NCBI GenBank assembly: GCA_933207985.1
Contig: OW240914.1
Span: forward strand, 290,428,601-290,492,600
Source: Pelobates cultripes
Lineage: Eukaryota; Chordata; Amphibia; Anura; Pelobatidae
Direction: 5' to 3'
Length of the DNA: 64,000 bases
Shown: piece by piece, positions 34,039 to 46,278 of the stretch
Position numbering within the stretch: position 1 is the stretch's first letter
Layout: each line of letters opens with the position of its first letter
Notes under the pieces: model-generated
Database searches by the model: none
What the model saw: only the letters and a program-made list of their open reading frames with translations
What the model was told of the DNA's origin: nothing
Translations under genes and position numbers: made by a program

Positions 34039-36228
34039 ATTGTTTTTTTTTTATTCTTTATTTTTGTTGTGCAGATAATTACAGGTTATCAACAGACGCC
34101 ACAACAGCGTGTTTCAAGAATGACAGAAGTTAGACCATGGCATAGAAGTTCGCACATTTTTTATATATAGATATCAAGCTTGATTAAACATTTATGTTGT
34201 CAGAGTAGCATTAAGTGAGTGTAGTTTAACAATGCTAGATTGGTTATGCTAATATAGTTATATTACAATAATATGTTATAACGTGTAGCAATATCTGGTT
34301 TAATCGTGATGCTTAAGTAAGTTGTACTCAGCTACCACAGGCTATGAGGCAGTAGAGAACGGGTAACTTTGCTAAATCGTGCCTATATCGTAGGGCAGGG
34401 GTAGGCAACCTATGGCATGTGTGCCATGCACGGCACTCGAGGTGTCTTTGCATGGCACTCAAGGCTGCTAGAGCCAAACAGGTTCTGGCCTATAAGGAGT
34501 CCCAGGGAAACTTCAGATATCTGCTAGTTCAAAAAGGTGGTGATCTCAGATCATCATGTAGAGGTGGTGATCTCAGATCACTTCCTCCCAGCACTTGTGA
34601 ATGGGAATGCACACTGGAGTAGAGCAGCCCGCAGATGCTATTGCAGCTCCTGTCCTTGACGTGTACCTGGTCAGCCTGGTCCACTGGAACCCAGGGAAGC
34701 CAACCACACTGCTAGATATACACAGAAATGCAGAATAACCCTCCCCTCATACAAATAATACAAACAGCCCATACACAAACGCAAAACACAATCCGCACAA
34801 ACTTAACACCACTAACAATCCACATACAGTCTCTCATATGCAATACCCCAAACATCCCCGCACATATACACACCACCAAACACACTATGTGACATATCCA
34901 TCCACACACACAATTCTACAAGCAACCTGCATACGTAGTTCACATTCATAGGTATCATGTGACGCTTAATTTGAAATAAATAGGACCGGAATGCTATAGG
35001 ACATCACAATCCTATTTCGGCACAGTGCTACTAAAAGGTTGCCTACCCCTGTCATAGGGTAACATCGCTAATCTATCTAAACAAAAGAATAAGCCGCTGT
35101 GTCAAGGGTTAACTAAGCATTAATCCACTGGAAGTAGGTTTCAACATAATTAGCATTACCATAACGGGTAAGGGTAAAGATGGGAGCATAGTCTGCTTCA
35201 GAGATGCATCAAGCCTCTGAGTCTGGGTATTTGGTTGCTGTGGGAGCTCGGAACAGTCCAGGCTAAAACAGAGATACCCTTGTGAGGCAGTGTAGTGGGC
35301 ACTTCAACCTATGCCCAGCGCTGGTAAGTCCCAGGTGCTGTTGCCTCCCGTCCCTCCTTTGTGGCCCCTGGGCTTGGTGTCCCTGCTTCGGGGGTCAGCT
35401 CCGGTGGTGCTCTGTGGGGTGTGTGGTCGCATGGCTACTTGTTGAGTAGTATTGGCTGAGAAGAGTAGATTCTTGCTGCGCTGGATGCCGGGATTTTGGT
35501 CGGGTGAGAAACTTGCGTGCGTCGCTTGTTGTGTGGTCCCGGGTTTGCTCGTGTGCGAGTGGGAGCGTGTGCCCATTAGGCATGGCGTAATTTTCCGCCT
35601 CGAGGTCCATTGATACCTGCTTTTCCAAACAGCCGCCTTAGAGGCTTTTGGTACCTGTCTGTAGGAGCTGCGTCTTGCCGCTGGCCGTACCCACGAGGCC
35701 ACCAATATTTCAGCTTGGGGGTGAGTTGTTCCCCGGCTGTGCAGGGCATCTCTGAAGCTTGTGCGACCAGGGGGGTCGCGGGTGGTGGCGTGCGGGTGCT
35801 CCTCTTTCTGGGCCTAGGCTGTGCGGCCATTTTGGCTGAGCCTTGCGGGTCCGGTGCAGCTGTACGTTGTGCTGCTTGCATATTTGCATTCCGTACTGGT
35901 TTGTGTTTCCATTGTGGACCGGGATGTCCCCCACCGGTTTGGTGGGGGGGTAGGTTAAGGTACAGTCGTTTAGGGGGTGCTGCGCCGAGGAGAGCTTCTG
36001 CCTCGCCCCAGCTTTAGCCCCAGTAGGCCGCATTTGGGTCTTTGCGTTCCCGTCCCCGACGGGCCCCAGGATGGTATCGTTGGGTTCAGTGGGGCACCCC
36101 CGACGTGGGAAGTGCACCCTTGGGTGTCTGTGGGCTATGTAGCCGCCGCTTATGTCCCGGATTCTGCCCGCTGGGCAGGAGCTCGTGTCAGGCACGTCTG
36201 TACGGCTCGTGGTCAGGCTCCGCCCCCC
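34039..36228 (-). mobile_element. L1-like LINE, internally deleted, with 17-bp target duplication
   Basis: On the minus strand it starts GGGGGGCGGAGCCTGACC at 36228, as L1-type 5' ends do. It ends CACAACAAAAATAAAGAAT plus poly-A (poly-T at 34043-34052 on the plus strand). GGAGAATATGTATTATT flanks both sides (34022-34038 and 36229-36245). After removing the nested hAT (34396-35051) only about 1.5 kb remains, far short of a full L1, yet both termini are present. Minus-strand frames (36195-35710, 35705-35304) are proline/glutamine/arginine-rich and unidentified. No reverse transcriptase is present. Confidence 0.8.
34396..35051. mobile_element. hAT transposon, family CAGGGGTNGGCAACCT, copy 2
   Basis: It starts CAGGGGTAGGCAACCTATGG and ends AGGTTGCCTACCCCTG. 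Flanks are TCGTAGGG (34388-34395) and TCATAGGG (35052-35059), an 8-bp duplication with one change. A short internal direct duplication of GGTGGTGATCTCAGATCA lies at 34535-34580. It is nested in the deleted L1. Confidence 0.9.
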
Positions 36229-36245
36229 GGAGAATATGTATTATT

Positions 36246-36549
36246 TTAAGGTTTAGATTATGCCTTCCCTCCTCCCAAAAATTTTGTTTGTATTAATTTG
36301 TATCCAACGCACGACAGCCTGTCAGGCAACCGCCCCTTTTCATCTAAAATCAACTGTCCATGAGTTAAGATTCCAGCACTCTCCCAGCGGACGCTTCTCA
36401 TAGAGAAACATTGAATACAATGCTTCTCTACGAGAAGCATTGTGACAAGGCATGTGAAGGCTTTCCATTATTGAAAGTCTTCACGAGGAGGTTTCTCGAG
36501 TGGCTGTTTAATGTGGCAGTCACTAGAGGCCTCCTGACTGGCAAATAGA
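36246..36549. repeat. Dispersed repeat flanking the minisatellite
   Basis: TGCTTCTCTACGAGAAGCAT-type foldback at about 36421-36440 is followed by AAGGCATGTGAAGGCTTTCC and GAGGTTTCTCGAGTGGCTGT. This latter part recurs at about 42339-42400. Confidence 0.6.
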
Positions 36550-37040
36550 GGCTTCCTGACTGACATTAGTGGTTGTCCTAGAGGCCTCCTGACTGACATT
36601 AGTGGCTGTCCTAGAGGCCTCCTTACTGACATTGGTGGCTGTCCTAGAGGCCTCCTGACTGACATTGGTGGCTGTCCTGGAGGCCTCCTGACTGACATTG
36701 GTGGCTGTCCTAGAGGCCTCCTGACTGACATTGGTGGCTGTCCTGGAGGCCTCCTGACTGACATTGGTGGCTGTCCTAGAGGCCCCCTGACTGACATTAA
36801 TGGCTGTCCTAGAGTCCTACTCACTGACATTTGTGTCTGTCCCAGAGGCCTCCTGACTGACATTGGTGTCTGTCCCAGAGGCCTCCTGACTGACATTGGT
36901 GGCTGGCCTAGAGGCCTCCTGACTGACATTGGTGGCTGGCCTAGAGGCCTCCTGACTGACATTGGTGGCTGGCCTAGAGGCCTCCTGACTGACATTAGTG
37001 GCTGTCCTAGAGGCCTCCTGACCGTCATTAGCAGTTGTTT
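36550..37040. repeat. 33-bp minisatellite, 15 units
   Basis: Units of exactly 33 bp (GGCCTCCTGACTGACATTGG followed by TGGCTGTCCTAGA) run without insertions or deletions from 36550, with the fifteenth unit decaying after 37012. A single-copy precursor lies at about 42418-42462. The minus-strand 210-codon frame (11-residue repeat MSVRRPLGQPP) is open only because 33 is divisible by three. Confidence 0.95.
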
Positions 37041-38774
37041 AATGTGGAAGCCACTTGAGGCCTCTTGACTGACAAATCTAAACATTGTCATTTCCCACAA
37101 ACCACAAAGCTGACATTAGTCAGACTGCAAGGTCAGGGTTTTTGAACCAAAAACCACTACAACAAGTTGCAGTGTTTTTTTGCTCAGAGTATCCCTGTAA
37201 GTGCTGTTAATATACTGTTGCCAGGTACACAAATATAAGCTATATTTATATGCATAAAATATGTTCGTAGCACACTGTACCTTTGTCACTAGAATAATGA
37301 CTTTCTGTTATGCTATTATAACCTGTTTATGAGTCTTCAGTGTTTGTCCCTACAGAAGTACACAGTACAGCACGCACCCATAGGACAGCAGTGCAGAGGA
37401 AATTAGATAATTGGTGATGCAATAAGCCCGATTGCTATTGATGCATCTGCAGCCATGAAGCAATAATGCTGTACGAGGGGGGGGAAAAAAAGGCTGACAG
37501 CTCAATGATGTGTATGATATTGTTTGCTCATGTATCCACAGCAAAGTTACACATGTCATGATAAGAATTTTCACGCAAGCAAAGGGAAGGGTTTTCTTCA
37601 GCTGAAACACCAACTTCCTGCTGTGGGCATGTTTCCATGGTAATACTTCCTGTGGCTTTGATGGAAAGAGGTAGTTTGGCTTTTGAGGATGCCGAGGACT
37701 TGTCAGATCAGGGGTGGTGCTTTTTTTTTTTTTTTTTACACCACTTTAGAAATGCTGTGATCCGAACGATGAAACATTGAAACGATATACGTTGGGATGG
37801 AGGGGAAAATGAAATATCTGGACGTTCCTAATGGGCGATTGGTGAGTCACTATACACTTTAGAAGTTGACAATAAGTGCAGGTGTGTCATTGATTTGCAA
37901 GCAGATGTCTACCCAATTAGACCTTGGTCTCCTATACAATGTGGTTTGTCTGCCCACACACTGCTAAACGACCTCTTTAATGAAAATTATTCTCACAGTA
38001 CACTGAGCTAGGAAAAGCATTTGAGGGATTCTTTCTTGCGTGTTAACCATTTTAAATATGAAACTGTATTTTCTTTTTTTTTCTTTTTTTTTTTTTTTAT
38101 GTAGAACGTTTGCATGCCAGAGACTTCTTGTATGTTTCGTGCTGTAATCTAAATATAAAAATGTATGCACTGCAAACTACTACATCATTTCTTTAAAAGA
38201 GTTGTTTGGTTTTAGCATATTCATTTATGTCTTCCATCTTTCTAGGTAGGCAAAAAAAAAAGATAGATTGCATTCTTTAACCTAAAATAAATTGTGATGG
38301 TGTTCAGGATTTGTTTGTGTCTTGCTGGTTAAAATACTTTGTTAAGTAGTACATGTTTCCCTTAGATGTATCTAGAATTCAGAGCTTCTTTGCTTAAAGA
38401 GGAACTGTAATGTTTGTGTGACAGTTCAATTTTAGCTCAGCCTTGCAACATCTGTTGAAGTAGTTATGGGTGAGATGTGTGGCTGAAATTCGAAAGAGAC
38501 ATAACTTCACTGCACGTCCAAGAGATAGGTGCTGCTGGTTTACCAGTAGGAACAAATTGGGCATCATTTTCACATTATACTTTGTTCAGGAAATGATGGG
38601 TCATTTAGCATTTGCCTGGGATTCCTGGCTGTAAATGAACAGCATTGAGTGTAATGCAAATAAAACGGTATGAAACCAGAATACAAATGCAAAAATAAAT
38701 AAAATTTTAAAAATAATAAAAAAATATATTACACACATGCTATGGGTTTGAGATTTATTTTACATACCGTAGGG
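37041..38774. other. No gene recognised
   Basis: AT-rich with poly-T tracts at 37722-37738 and 38083-38098. No supported reading frame. Confidence 0.5.
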
Positions 38775-38949
38775 CAGTGGTTTCCAAAACCATTCCTCAA
38801 GGCACGACTACCAGTCCAGGATTTAGGGTTTACCCAGTTGTGTCGAGGTGTTTTTTTTTTTTCGTTTTAAAAACACCTTAGGCACAACTGGGTAATCACT
38901 GAATGCTAAACTGGTTGGCGTGTCTTGAGGACTGATTTGGAAACCATGG
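38775..38949. mobile_element. Palindromic hAT-like MITE, 175 bp
   Basis: It starts CAGTGGTTTCCAAAACC and ends GATTTGGAAACCATGG, with subterminal arms ACTGGGTAATCACTGAATG and its counterpart. Flanks are CCGTAGGG (38767-38774) and TCGTAGGG (38950-38957). Confidence 0.8.
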
Positions 38950-41900
38950 TCGTAGGGCTTTTGTTATTTGTGTCAGTTTAAAAAAAATATATATATATAT
39001 ATTTATATAATAGGAGGCAACTCAATTCAAGAACAAAAAGCAACAATGCTTCAATTACAGTAGTATAAACATTTACTATTTGTTTGTACTTGTTTGTGAT
39101 GAACAAAACTTTATATATTTGGGTACTTGTGTTGTCATGCATCACTACATATTATGGACTGTGTTTTAATCTTTTCATAAGCACATACTGTAGTACTGTT
39201 TTAGAAACACATTTTTTGGGGGTCATGATCAGCTCACATTGTATTACTGTGCTTGTTATTAACTGCAGGCTTATTTACTAAAGTGGGAATTGCTGTGAAT
39301 TCAAAGTGAATTTCAGAAATGTCGGCCAAATTATAGAAAATATCTTTGTCAGCTATATTTTCAGTCTGACTATTTTGGTCTATCATTTTAAATTTACTTT
39401 GAATTCCTGGCGGTAGTTACTTTTGTAAATAACCTGCTGGTGTTTCCATGCCATGTACAGGGGATTGTGACGTAGCATGTCCTATAATTTGAGCCAGTGA
39501 TTTTTGAGCCAATTGGTGCAGTTCTTGATACAGTTGAATATAACATATTGATGACAATCATGGGTCACTCACCATTGGTTTTCCTATCTGTCATGTGTGT
39601 AACAGAAGGGAGACACTCTACATCAGATCATTAATTTGAAATTAAAACCCACTTCTGATTCATGTCTTCTTTTAAAGTAAGAGCTCACGTGTTCTATGAT
39701 GAATAAAACCAATAGAAACCCTATCATATGATATACAGAAATGCATATGTATGTATTGACAAAAAAACTTCCTGAAAACAAATCAACCTTAATGTAGGTT
39801 TGTCAACATAGCAGATCCATGTGATTGCCTCCTTAATCGTTACAATAAAATCTAGCCTCTTCTCCCGATGGTTCTAAATATATGTGGGCACGAGGCAGGT
39901 CTTCTCTAATGTTTTGCCTGGTAAGCAGAGAAACAATAAATCTCCAGCTGTTGAATGATTTGAATTCTTCTGGAAGTGCGCATGTCATCTAATTAACAAT
40001 GATATATTATATAGAGGATGCCATTTTTAAAAGACAGATAATGAGGCTATTGAGGGCATTGAATGTTGGAAATCCTAAGTAGTTGTAGGACTAGATTTTC
40101 TGGCTTAAAAGCTTGAAAGTTGTTCCATGGCAGCTACTCCTTAGCCATCCTTTTTTAAAAGGTTAGGCACAAAACCATTTAGTGGCAAAGGAGTAAATGG
40201 GTGGCAAAAAGACCAAGAATTTAATCATAAGATTAAATTATATGGCCTATTACATTCCATAATTCCATAATGTGTTATAGAAAAAAAAAGAGAGAGAAAT
40301 AAAACATTCATTTGTAAATGTTTAGCTGACTTAGGGTTAACAACGAAACATTATTAAATTCTTGGGTTTTTCAGGAACCAACTCAGAGATTCAGCCCAGA
40401 TGAGCAACCCCCAGCAACACCCCATGAGAGGAACAATCATTTTATTTTATAATTTCATGGATACTGGGCATCCCTCTACTAAAGTGATGGACCATATTTA
40501 GTTGTTTTTGAAGAAGGAATGTTTGTTTTACTGCTATGCTAATGTGCTTTGTCCGCCTTGGCATGGAAAATGATATTGGATATTCTCTGGATTCTACTGA
40601 ATGGAGCGTAAGATTATTTCTTTGTGTATAAGGGGTGAGGAGAAGGTGAGGAACATTAAACAGCCCCCCCCCCCCTTTAGTAGAAGTAAACCCCAATTCA
40701 CATTTCAGGGTAAGGAGGATGCTGCAAGTGGGCATGGAGAGCATAGGGTGCATCTCAGATATGAACTCTACTGTTGGTGGTACTGGTCAGATATGCAAAC
40801 AGTATACAGTCCACTCTGTAATGGCACATGAATGAATGTCAAGTCACATTTGAGCAATGCTTTAATAGAGCTGTTTAACAGTATACAAGATTAGTCTTAC
40901 AATTTAATGGTGATCATAGTCTCTGGATTAAGACTAATGGTCTTAATGTGTAGTTACGTTTCAAGGGTGCAAGTTGAGGATTAGAAGTCTTAACATTAGT
41001 ATGGATTTGGTGACCGTGATGTGTATACAACTCAGTGTCCATGTCTCTATGTATACTGCTATTCTAAACATTCTAACTATCACTCTAATGATACCATTCT
41101 AACATTACTTTAAAGATAGCCTTCGCTTTACCTTTTTAACCTTTTATAAAGTAAATGTTAACCCCACAGTTAGAGCACGTTTTACCATATCAATGTGAAA
41201 ATATTGTGAGCAGAGAAGGAGTAAGGAGCAAGTTACCAGTTTGCCCCTCCATTCTTCATATAGATGACAGTAAATGTGACAAAGCAAATTTACGGTTTTG
41301 GGTCCCGTGTGTAACCCCTGGGCCAATGGCAATTGCCTTAGGTTACCTTATGCTTACTCCTGTTCTGTTAGTGAGGTTATGTTGAGATACCACTTTTGTA
41401 AGACATATGTGCTCTTAAGCAGCACAGCAGCACAAAAGGCGGGTTTTCCATGTCTCTTGCAAAAACATATTTTTTATTTAAAACATATTGGTGTAAAAAA
41501 TGCTTTGTTAGTTGGCTTTGAAAGCATAATAATGTAAGCAGAGTCCATTACTCACCTTTAATAACACAACAGACCAGGTTTTATTCTGGGGTTTTTCAGA
41601 GTGTCTTCGTAAGTTAATGCTTTAGTCAGGCTCACTGTATACCTCTGACTTCCCAGTTATCCCTTCTGTGGCTTTGTTTCCATCAGGGGAAAAACAATTG
41701 GACAGTTCCTGGCTGCTTAAAGTGCTTGTATTTCTCCCACTCTGCACTTATCTCAAAATTGGGGGATACCATTTTAATTGAAACTGGAAGATATTGGTAG
41801 ATGTATGAATATTTAAAATGTAACCCTCTAAGAACAGGACCTGACTGGCATAGATGTGCTTTGAAAGAGCTCACCCTCCAATATTGCTGTTTTAATTGCC

Positions 41901-42333
41901 TTTTTTTGCTCTAATCACAAGATTAGTAGAGACATACCTGATTTCCACCCGGGCTGGTCCACCTTAGAGTGGTTGACAACCATATTTTTTTATATTTCAT
42001 ATTAACAGAATCCTCCGCTAAACACAGTGTGGCCTAGGTAATGCACCAGACGGGAGAGGCAGTCAAACTCCTAGCCTGAAAGAACCTGAATCCCCAGGGC
42101 ATCATCTTGGTGCCACATTTTCTCTCCCTTTGAACCAGTGGGGGTGATCCCGGTCTACAACTTGGAGGCCTTCTTATGGAGTTGCCATAAGAATCGACAG
42201 ACACAGCGTCCTATTCAACGTGGTAGATGCCTCATGTTCCTCTGACTACTGCAGTGACAATTCTACCATTATGTCCAAGAAACTCTTCACAGATTTTTGT
42301 GGAAAACTAAACACCCGTCTTCACCAATCTGCC
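38950..42333. other. No gene; one palindromic repeat at 39271-39433
   Basis: 39271-39433 folds back: TTATTTACTAAAGTGGGAAT pairs with the complement of TACTTTTGTAAATAA, with AATTCAAAGT arms inside. It is the same family as 12430-12600. Elsewhere only short frames and a C run at 40664-40675 are seen. Confidence 0.45.
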
Positions 42334-42462
42334 TTCACAAGGCATGTGAAGGCTTTCCATTATTGAATGTCTTCACAAGGAGGTTTCTCGAGTGGCTGTA
42401 TACTGTGGCAGTCATTTGAGGCCTCCTGACTGACAAATAGAGGCTTCTTGACTGACATTAAC
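42334..42462. repeat. Unexpanded relative of the 36.5-kb minisatellite locus
   Basis: AAGGCATGTGAAGGCTTTCC, GAGGTTTCTCGAGTGGCTGT and GAGGCCTCCTGACTGACAAA occur in the same order as at 36448-36545, but only about one and a half repeat units follow. Confidence 0.8.
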
Positions 42463-42562
42463 TGTAAGTGGCCACTTACCTCAGAATCCACTACTAAGAA
42501 CCCAGTGCGAGTCTGTGGCTACAACTCATGGGCAGGCTTGAACATGGCAGTGGCAACTAGAG

Positions 42563-42695
42563 CAGTGATCTCCATCCCAATCCTCATGGACCACAAACAC
42601 TCCAGGTTTTGGCAGAGTGTCAGTTGGAATAAAACAGGGAAATACATAAATCCAGGATTACTGGTGGGCCACGAGGACTGGGTTGGAGACCACTG
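42563..42695. mobile_element. Palindromic hAT-like MITE, 133 bp
   Basis: It starts CAGTGATCTCCATCCCAATC and ends GGGTTGGAGACCACTG. Perfect 8-bp flanks AACTAGAG lie at 42555-42562 and 42696-42703. Confidence 0.85.
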
Positions 42696-42703
42696 AACTA
42701 GAG

Positions 42704-43540
42704 CACCTCACATTAGAGAAAGCTGAGGAGAGCCCTTCATCAGGCCTCAGTCCCTGTGAGACAGCTTTGGAATATACCAGGAGGCTGGAGTACCTGGAGG
42801 GACATTGATGCCATCAGTGGGTCTATCTCATCACCCAATTGGAGACCACATCTATGCCTAAAGATTATCTTTCTAATGAGAGGGGAGGCTATAGGCTGAT
42901 CTTGGTTTTGGGACTAGGGCTCTTGTTGACATCTTGTCACTTATCTGTATTTCTACAAAACAGTTAATGTAGTGAAATAGTTGTTCTTGTTCGCTTTATT
43001 GATCTACCTGATAAATTTTATATTATTTAGTCTGCCTCTTTTTAATCCTCTGTGCTCCATTACCTTGGCCATACACAATTATTTGGCCATTTCAAAGGCC
43101 TCCTTGGTGTATTATGATGTCTGATACTTGGCTGGATAAGCATTTTCCCACACACTTCCTATCTTCTTACATACAATATTGTGCAGATATTTAGCCATGC
43201 AATACTTGAAATCTCTTCTTGTTCTATAGAAGTCATACCCATTGTTGTATTGTTTTAACCATTGCACACAAAAATAACCCTACAGTTAGGAAAACTCACT
43301 AGGGCCTTTTGATATGGTCTGTCAGAATGATAAGCTTAAATAGATCGCTTAGATTGAGCACGGTCAGTTCAGAAGCTTGATGGATTTTGGCTTTTACACA
43401 TGGAGCTTCTGTTTTCACTTTATCTCTCATCTAACTGTACTATTTCCCTCTATCTTTACACACATCTTTTCACTGCAAATTTCTCCGATTCACAGATATA
43501 TACAGGTTCTTTATATAGAGACAGCATTCTCATGTGAGAG
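42704..43540. other. No gene recognised
   Basis: Short frames only. No recognisable repeat or motif. Confidence 0.5.
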
Positions 43541-44106
43541 TTAAAGGAACACTATAGTCGCCAGAACAACTCCAGCTTATTGTATTTATTCTGGTGAGTA
43601 GAATCATTCCCTTCAGGCTTTTTGCTATAAACACTATTTTTTCAGAGAAAATGCAGTGTTTACATTACAGCCTAGTGATAACGTCACTGACCACTCCTTA
43701 GATGTGCTTCCTGGGGTAGTGTTGCACAGTGTGCAGCCCTGCCATTCAGTGTCTCCACCCCCTGCATGCAGACACTGAACTTTCCTCATCGAAATGCATT
43801 GGTTCAATTAATCTCTATAAGGAGATGCTGATTGCCCAGGGCTGTGTTTGAATTGTGCTGGCTCTGCGCCTGACCTGCCTCTTTCACAGTCTCAGCCAAT
43901 CCTATGGGAAAGAACTGTGAATGGCTCAGACCACCACTTCTGATGATGTCCGCAAACAGCAGGCAGGTCAAAAGGCAGACAGGGGCAGAACCAGCTGCTG
44001 CAGACTTGAATGCAAGTAAGATTTTACTATATTTAGGGATTGTGGTTTTAACACTACAGAGTCAGGAATACATGTTTGTGGTCCTGACCCTATAGTGTTC
44101 CTGTTT
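43541..44106. mobile_element. TTAA MITE, family AAAGGGACACTATAG, uninterrupted relative
   Basis: It starts TTAAAGGAACACTATAGTCG and ends GACCCTATAGTGTTCCTG; the right TTAA has mutated. Its body aligns in order with 13769-15186 and lacks the 807-bp insertion found there, giving a reference for the empty site. Confidence 0.75.
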
Positions 44107-44376
44107 GTATACAATCAGGAACTGTTATTTAATATATATATACAGAAAAGTCACTATTTCTGTTTTTTGGTCTGCCGTTATTATAGTATCTGAGAGTAGA
44201 TAAATGTGTATACAATCCATTGGAGACAGAAACTCAGCTATCAAACTCTCCATTATATTAAGTGACATAATTAAAGAAATAAGAAGCCCTTTTAATGACT
44301 CTGTAGATAATTTCATTATTATTTGTCTTTTCTCCTGTTGTAATTGATTTCATATGGGTGGATTTACATTTTTAAT
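44107..44376. other. No gene recognised
   Basis: AT-rich spacer between the TTAA MITE and the 3' end of the L1-like remnant. Confidence 0.4.
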
Positions 44377-46080
44377 ATTCTTTATTTTTGTTGTGCATAA
44401 ACAAGAAACAGTCTTGAGTTGCCCCAACGAAGGGTTGAGTGCACTTCCATTTCCATTTATGTTTATTTGAGTTGCCCCAACGGCAGAAGCAAGATCAAAA
44501 AATAAAAAACACTTATCATAGTCGTAACAGTGAGGCAATTAAGGTATAAGCACAATTTTGTATACGGACAAGAGAGCACAAAATAAGGCACATCAGTAAA
44601 CCTTAAAGAGATATTAGGCTATAGTAGATGTACTTAACACCCTGGTTTGCTAGTAATTAATTATAGGAATAGCTACAGCAAATAATTGCATGCTTGTTCC
44701 CACTGGAACTGTGGATCTCAGTAATTAAACGCTCTATGACCCTGGCAAGGGGGGAAACAAATGTTTAAAACAACATATCAAAAATAAAGAAAAACAGTAG
44801 AGCGACATGAGGGCCACTTTAGGTAAAAGATTATCAATCTATACATGGGTGGATAGGGCTTCTGGTTGCCTGTGCTGTTATTAGGGCTCAGCAGTTCAAG
44901 AATCATCCGGGTTCAGCCTATTCCCAATGAGGACAATCCTGTTGTGTCTCTGGGCATGTCTAGGACTGTGAAAATACTGCAAATTTTTTGCGTTACATTG
45001 AAGTCAGGCTAATTCACTAGTTTCTGCATACAGGATGGTCAATGTCAGATGAGTAGCTAGGCAGATAAATGTGTCAGAGTGGGACATGTTGATGATATGC
45101 AACTTATTTGAGTTAAGAAACAAGCTTAAATTTGCGCATCTTATGTATTGCATCCTATGTCAAACTGAGGATAACTTATATATTTAATAAACCGCTAGAT
45201 TTCATGCTAGTCAAGCTATAAAGGGGTGAAACTACTGGTACTGGTGGCTTTGCACTGCTTCCCCTTAACTGACAGGTGGAAAGTTGAGGTTTTCACCCCG
45301 AGGACCCCTAAATTAAGCAAGATATGAAAGCCGAATAATGCCCCTCCATGATAGAAATTAAATTTAACACAAACATTAAAACAAAGTAGATCCCATATAT
45401 TAAAAGACCTTGGGTAGGGCATAATGAACATTAGCGGCAACTGATACAAGCCGGACAACTCCTTGCAGGGTGACTGAACTGTCCTGCTTTGGTCAGACCT
45501 ACAAACTGGGGTTAAGCACCCTAACTAAAAGGTGTGCACTGGGACACGTTAGAGAACCGTGTGAGTCTCCATAGTCTCTGTTTAAGTGGTGACCGCTGCG
45601 TAGGAGACCAGCGTTGAGCCTTGGGGGAAGAACGGAGTGATCCTTGCCGGATCCCATGTGCAGCTCAGACTCTAGCACTGCTTCTGGGACCTCTCTAACC
45701 TTTAGATTGTGTTTCCGCCTGGAGTCCTCTTGAGTCGCAAAGCAGCGTTCATACTGCTGAGTCTGCAGCTGCGGGTCATGCACGGCCTGCTGGAGCATGG
45801 CAATGCTCTGGGCGTTAGCTTGAGAGTGGGGCCTGTCAGACCTTGTAAGTCGTCTCGTAGCGCTGTAACATCCGCGAGGATGTTTTATTTGCAGGTCTGC
45901 CAATAACTGTGTACTGTGTCGCCTGGTTTTCATGTGTGCACAGACAGCTCTTAATGGCACGGAGTGCCCCAGATATAGGCAATAGGCCCTGGGACCCTAC
46001 CCTGTGTGTAGGCAGTAAATGGTGTTCAAGAGGCATGTTGCCCCCACTGAACATTTTAACAACAGATTAAAACAAACAAC
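44377..46080 (-). mobile_element. L1-like remnant, copy with 3' end
   Basis: The plus-strand sequence ATTCTTTATTTTTGTTGTGC at 44377 is identical to 34053-34072, the complement of the L1-like 3' end there. Upstream on the minus strand (45960-45499) is an ORF1-like frame. Target duplications were not found and the limits are approximate. Confidence 0.55.
45499..45960 (-). pseudogene. L1-like ORF1 fragment
   Basis: A 153-codon minus-strand frame contains a glutamine-rich stretch and then DSRRKHNLKVREVPEAVLES. That segment matches the (R)N(L/V)(R/K)(I/V)RG(I/V)PE signature starting the RNA-recognition domain of L1/Tx1 ORF1. The domain is not continued in frame (the tail is unrelated), so the copy is broken. 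In intact elements the protein binds the element RNA. Confidence 0.5.
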
Positions 46081-46278
46081 GTAAAACAGAACAAAGTAAA
46101 ACATGACCTACGTAGTATACATTTGGTGTGTGCTTATGGGATGATGTGTCTATGGTGTGGTATGTGTGGGACCTTTCAGGGTGATGTTCGAGGGATGGAG
46201 GTGGGGAAGAGCGGGTGTTAGGGGAGGGTGGAGGCTGATTTAGCCGTAGTTGTGTACGTGTTAGCTACAGTTTGGGCT

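Noticed and set aside
35304..36296. GC-rich block with many overlapping frames, suggestive of a CpG-island gene
   Set aside because: It lies between the 5' end and 3' part of an L1-like insertion with a 17-bp target duplication, so it is retroelement sequence.
36550..37040. Possible CRISPR-like array
   Set aside because: The units are contiguous direct repeats with no unique spacers, no cas genes are present, and the DNA is vertebrate.
36468..37100. 210-codon minus-strand frame with an 11-residue repeat, resembling a repetitive protein
   Set aside because: The 33-bp unit is divisible by three, so the frame stays open automatically. The unexpanded copy at 42.4 kb has no such frame and no promoter or splice context is seen.
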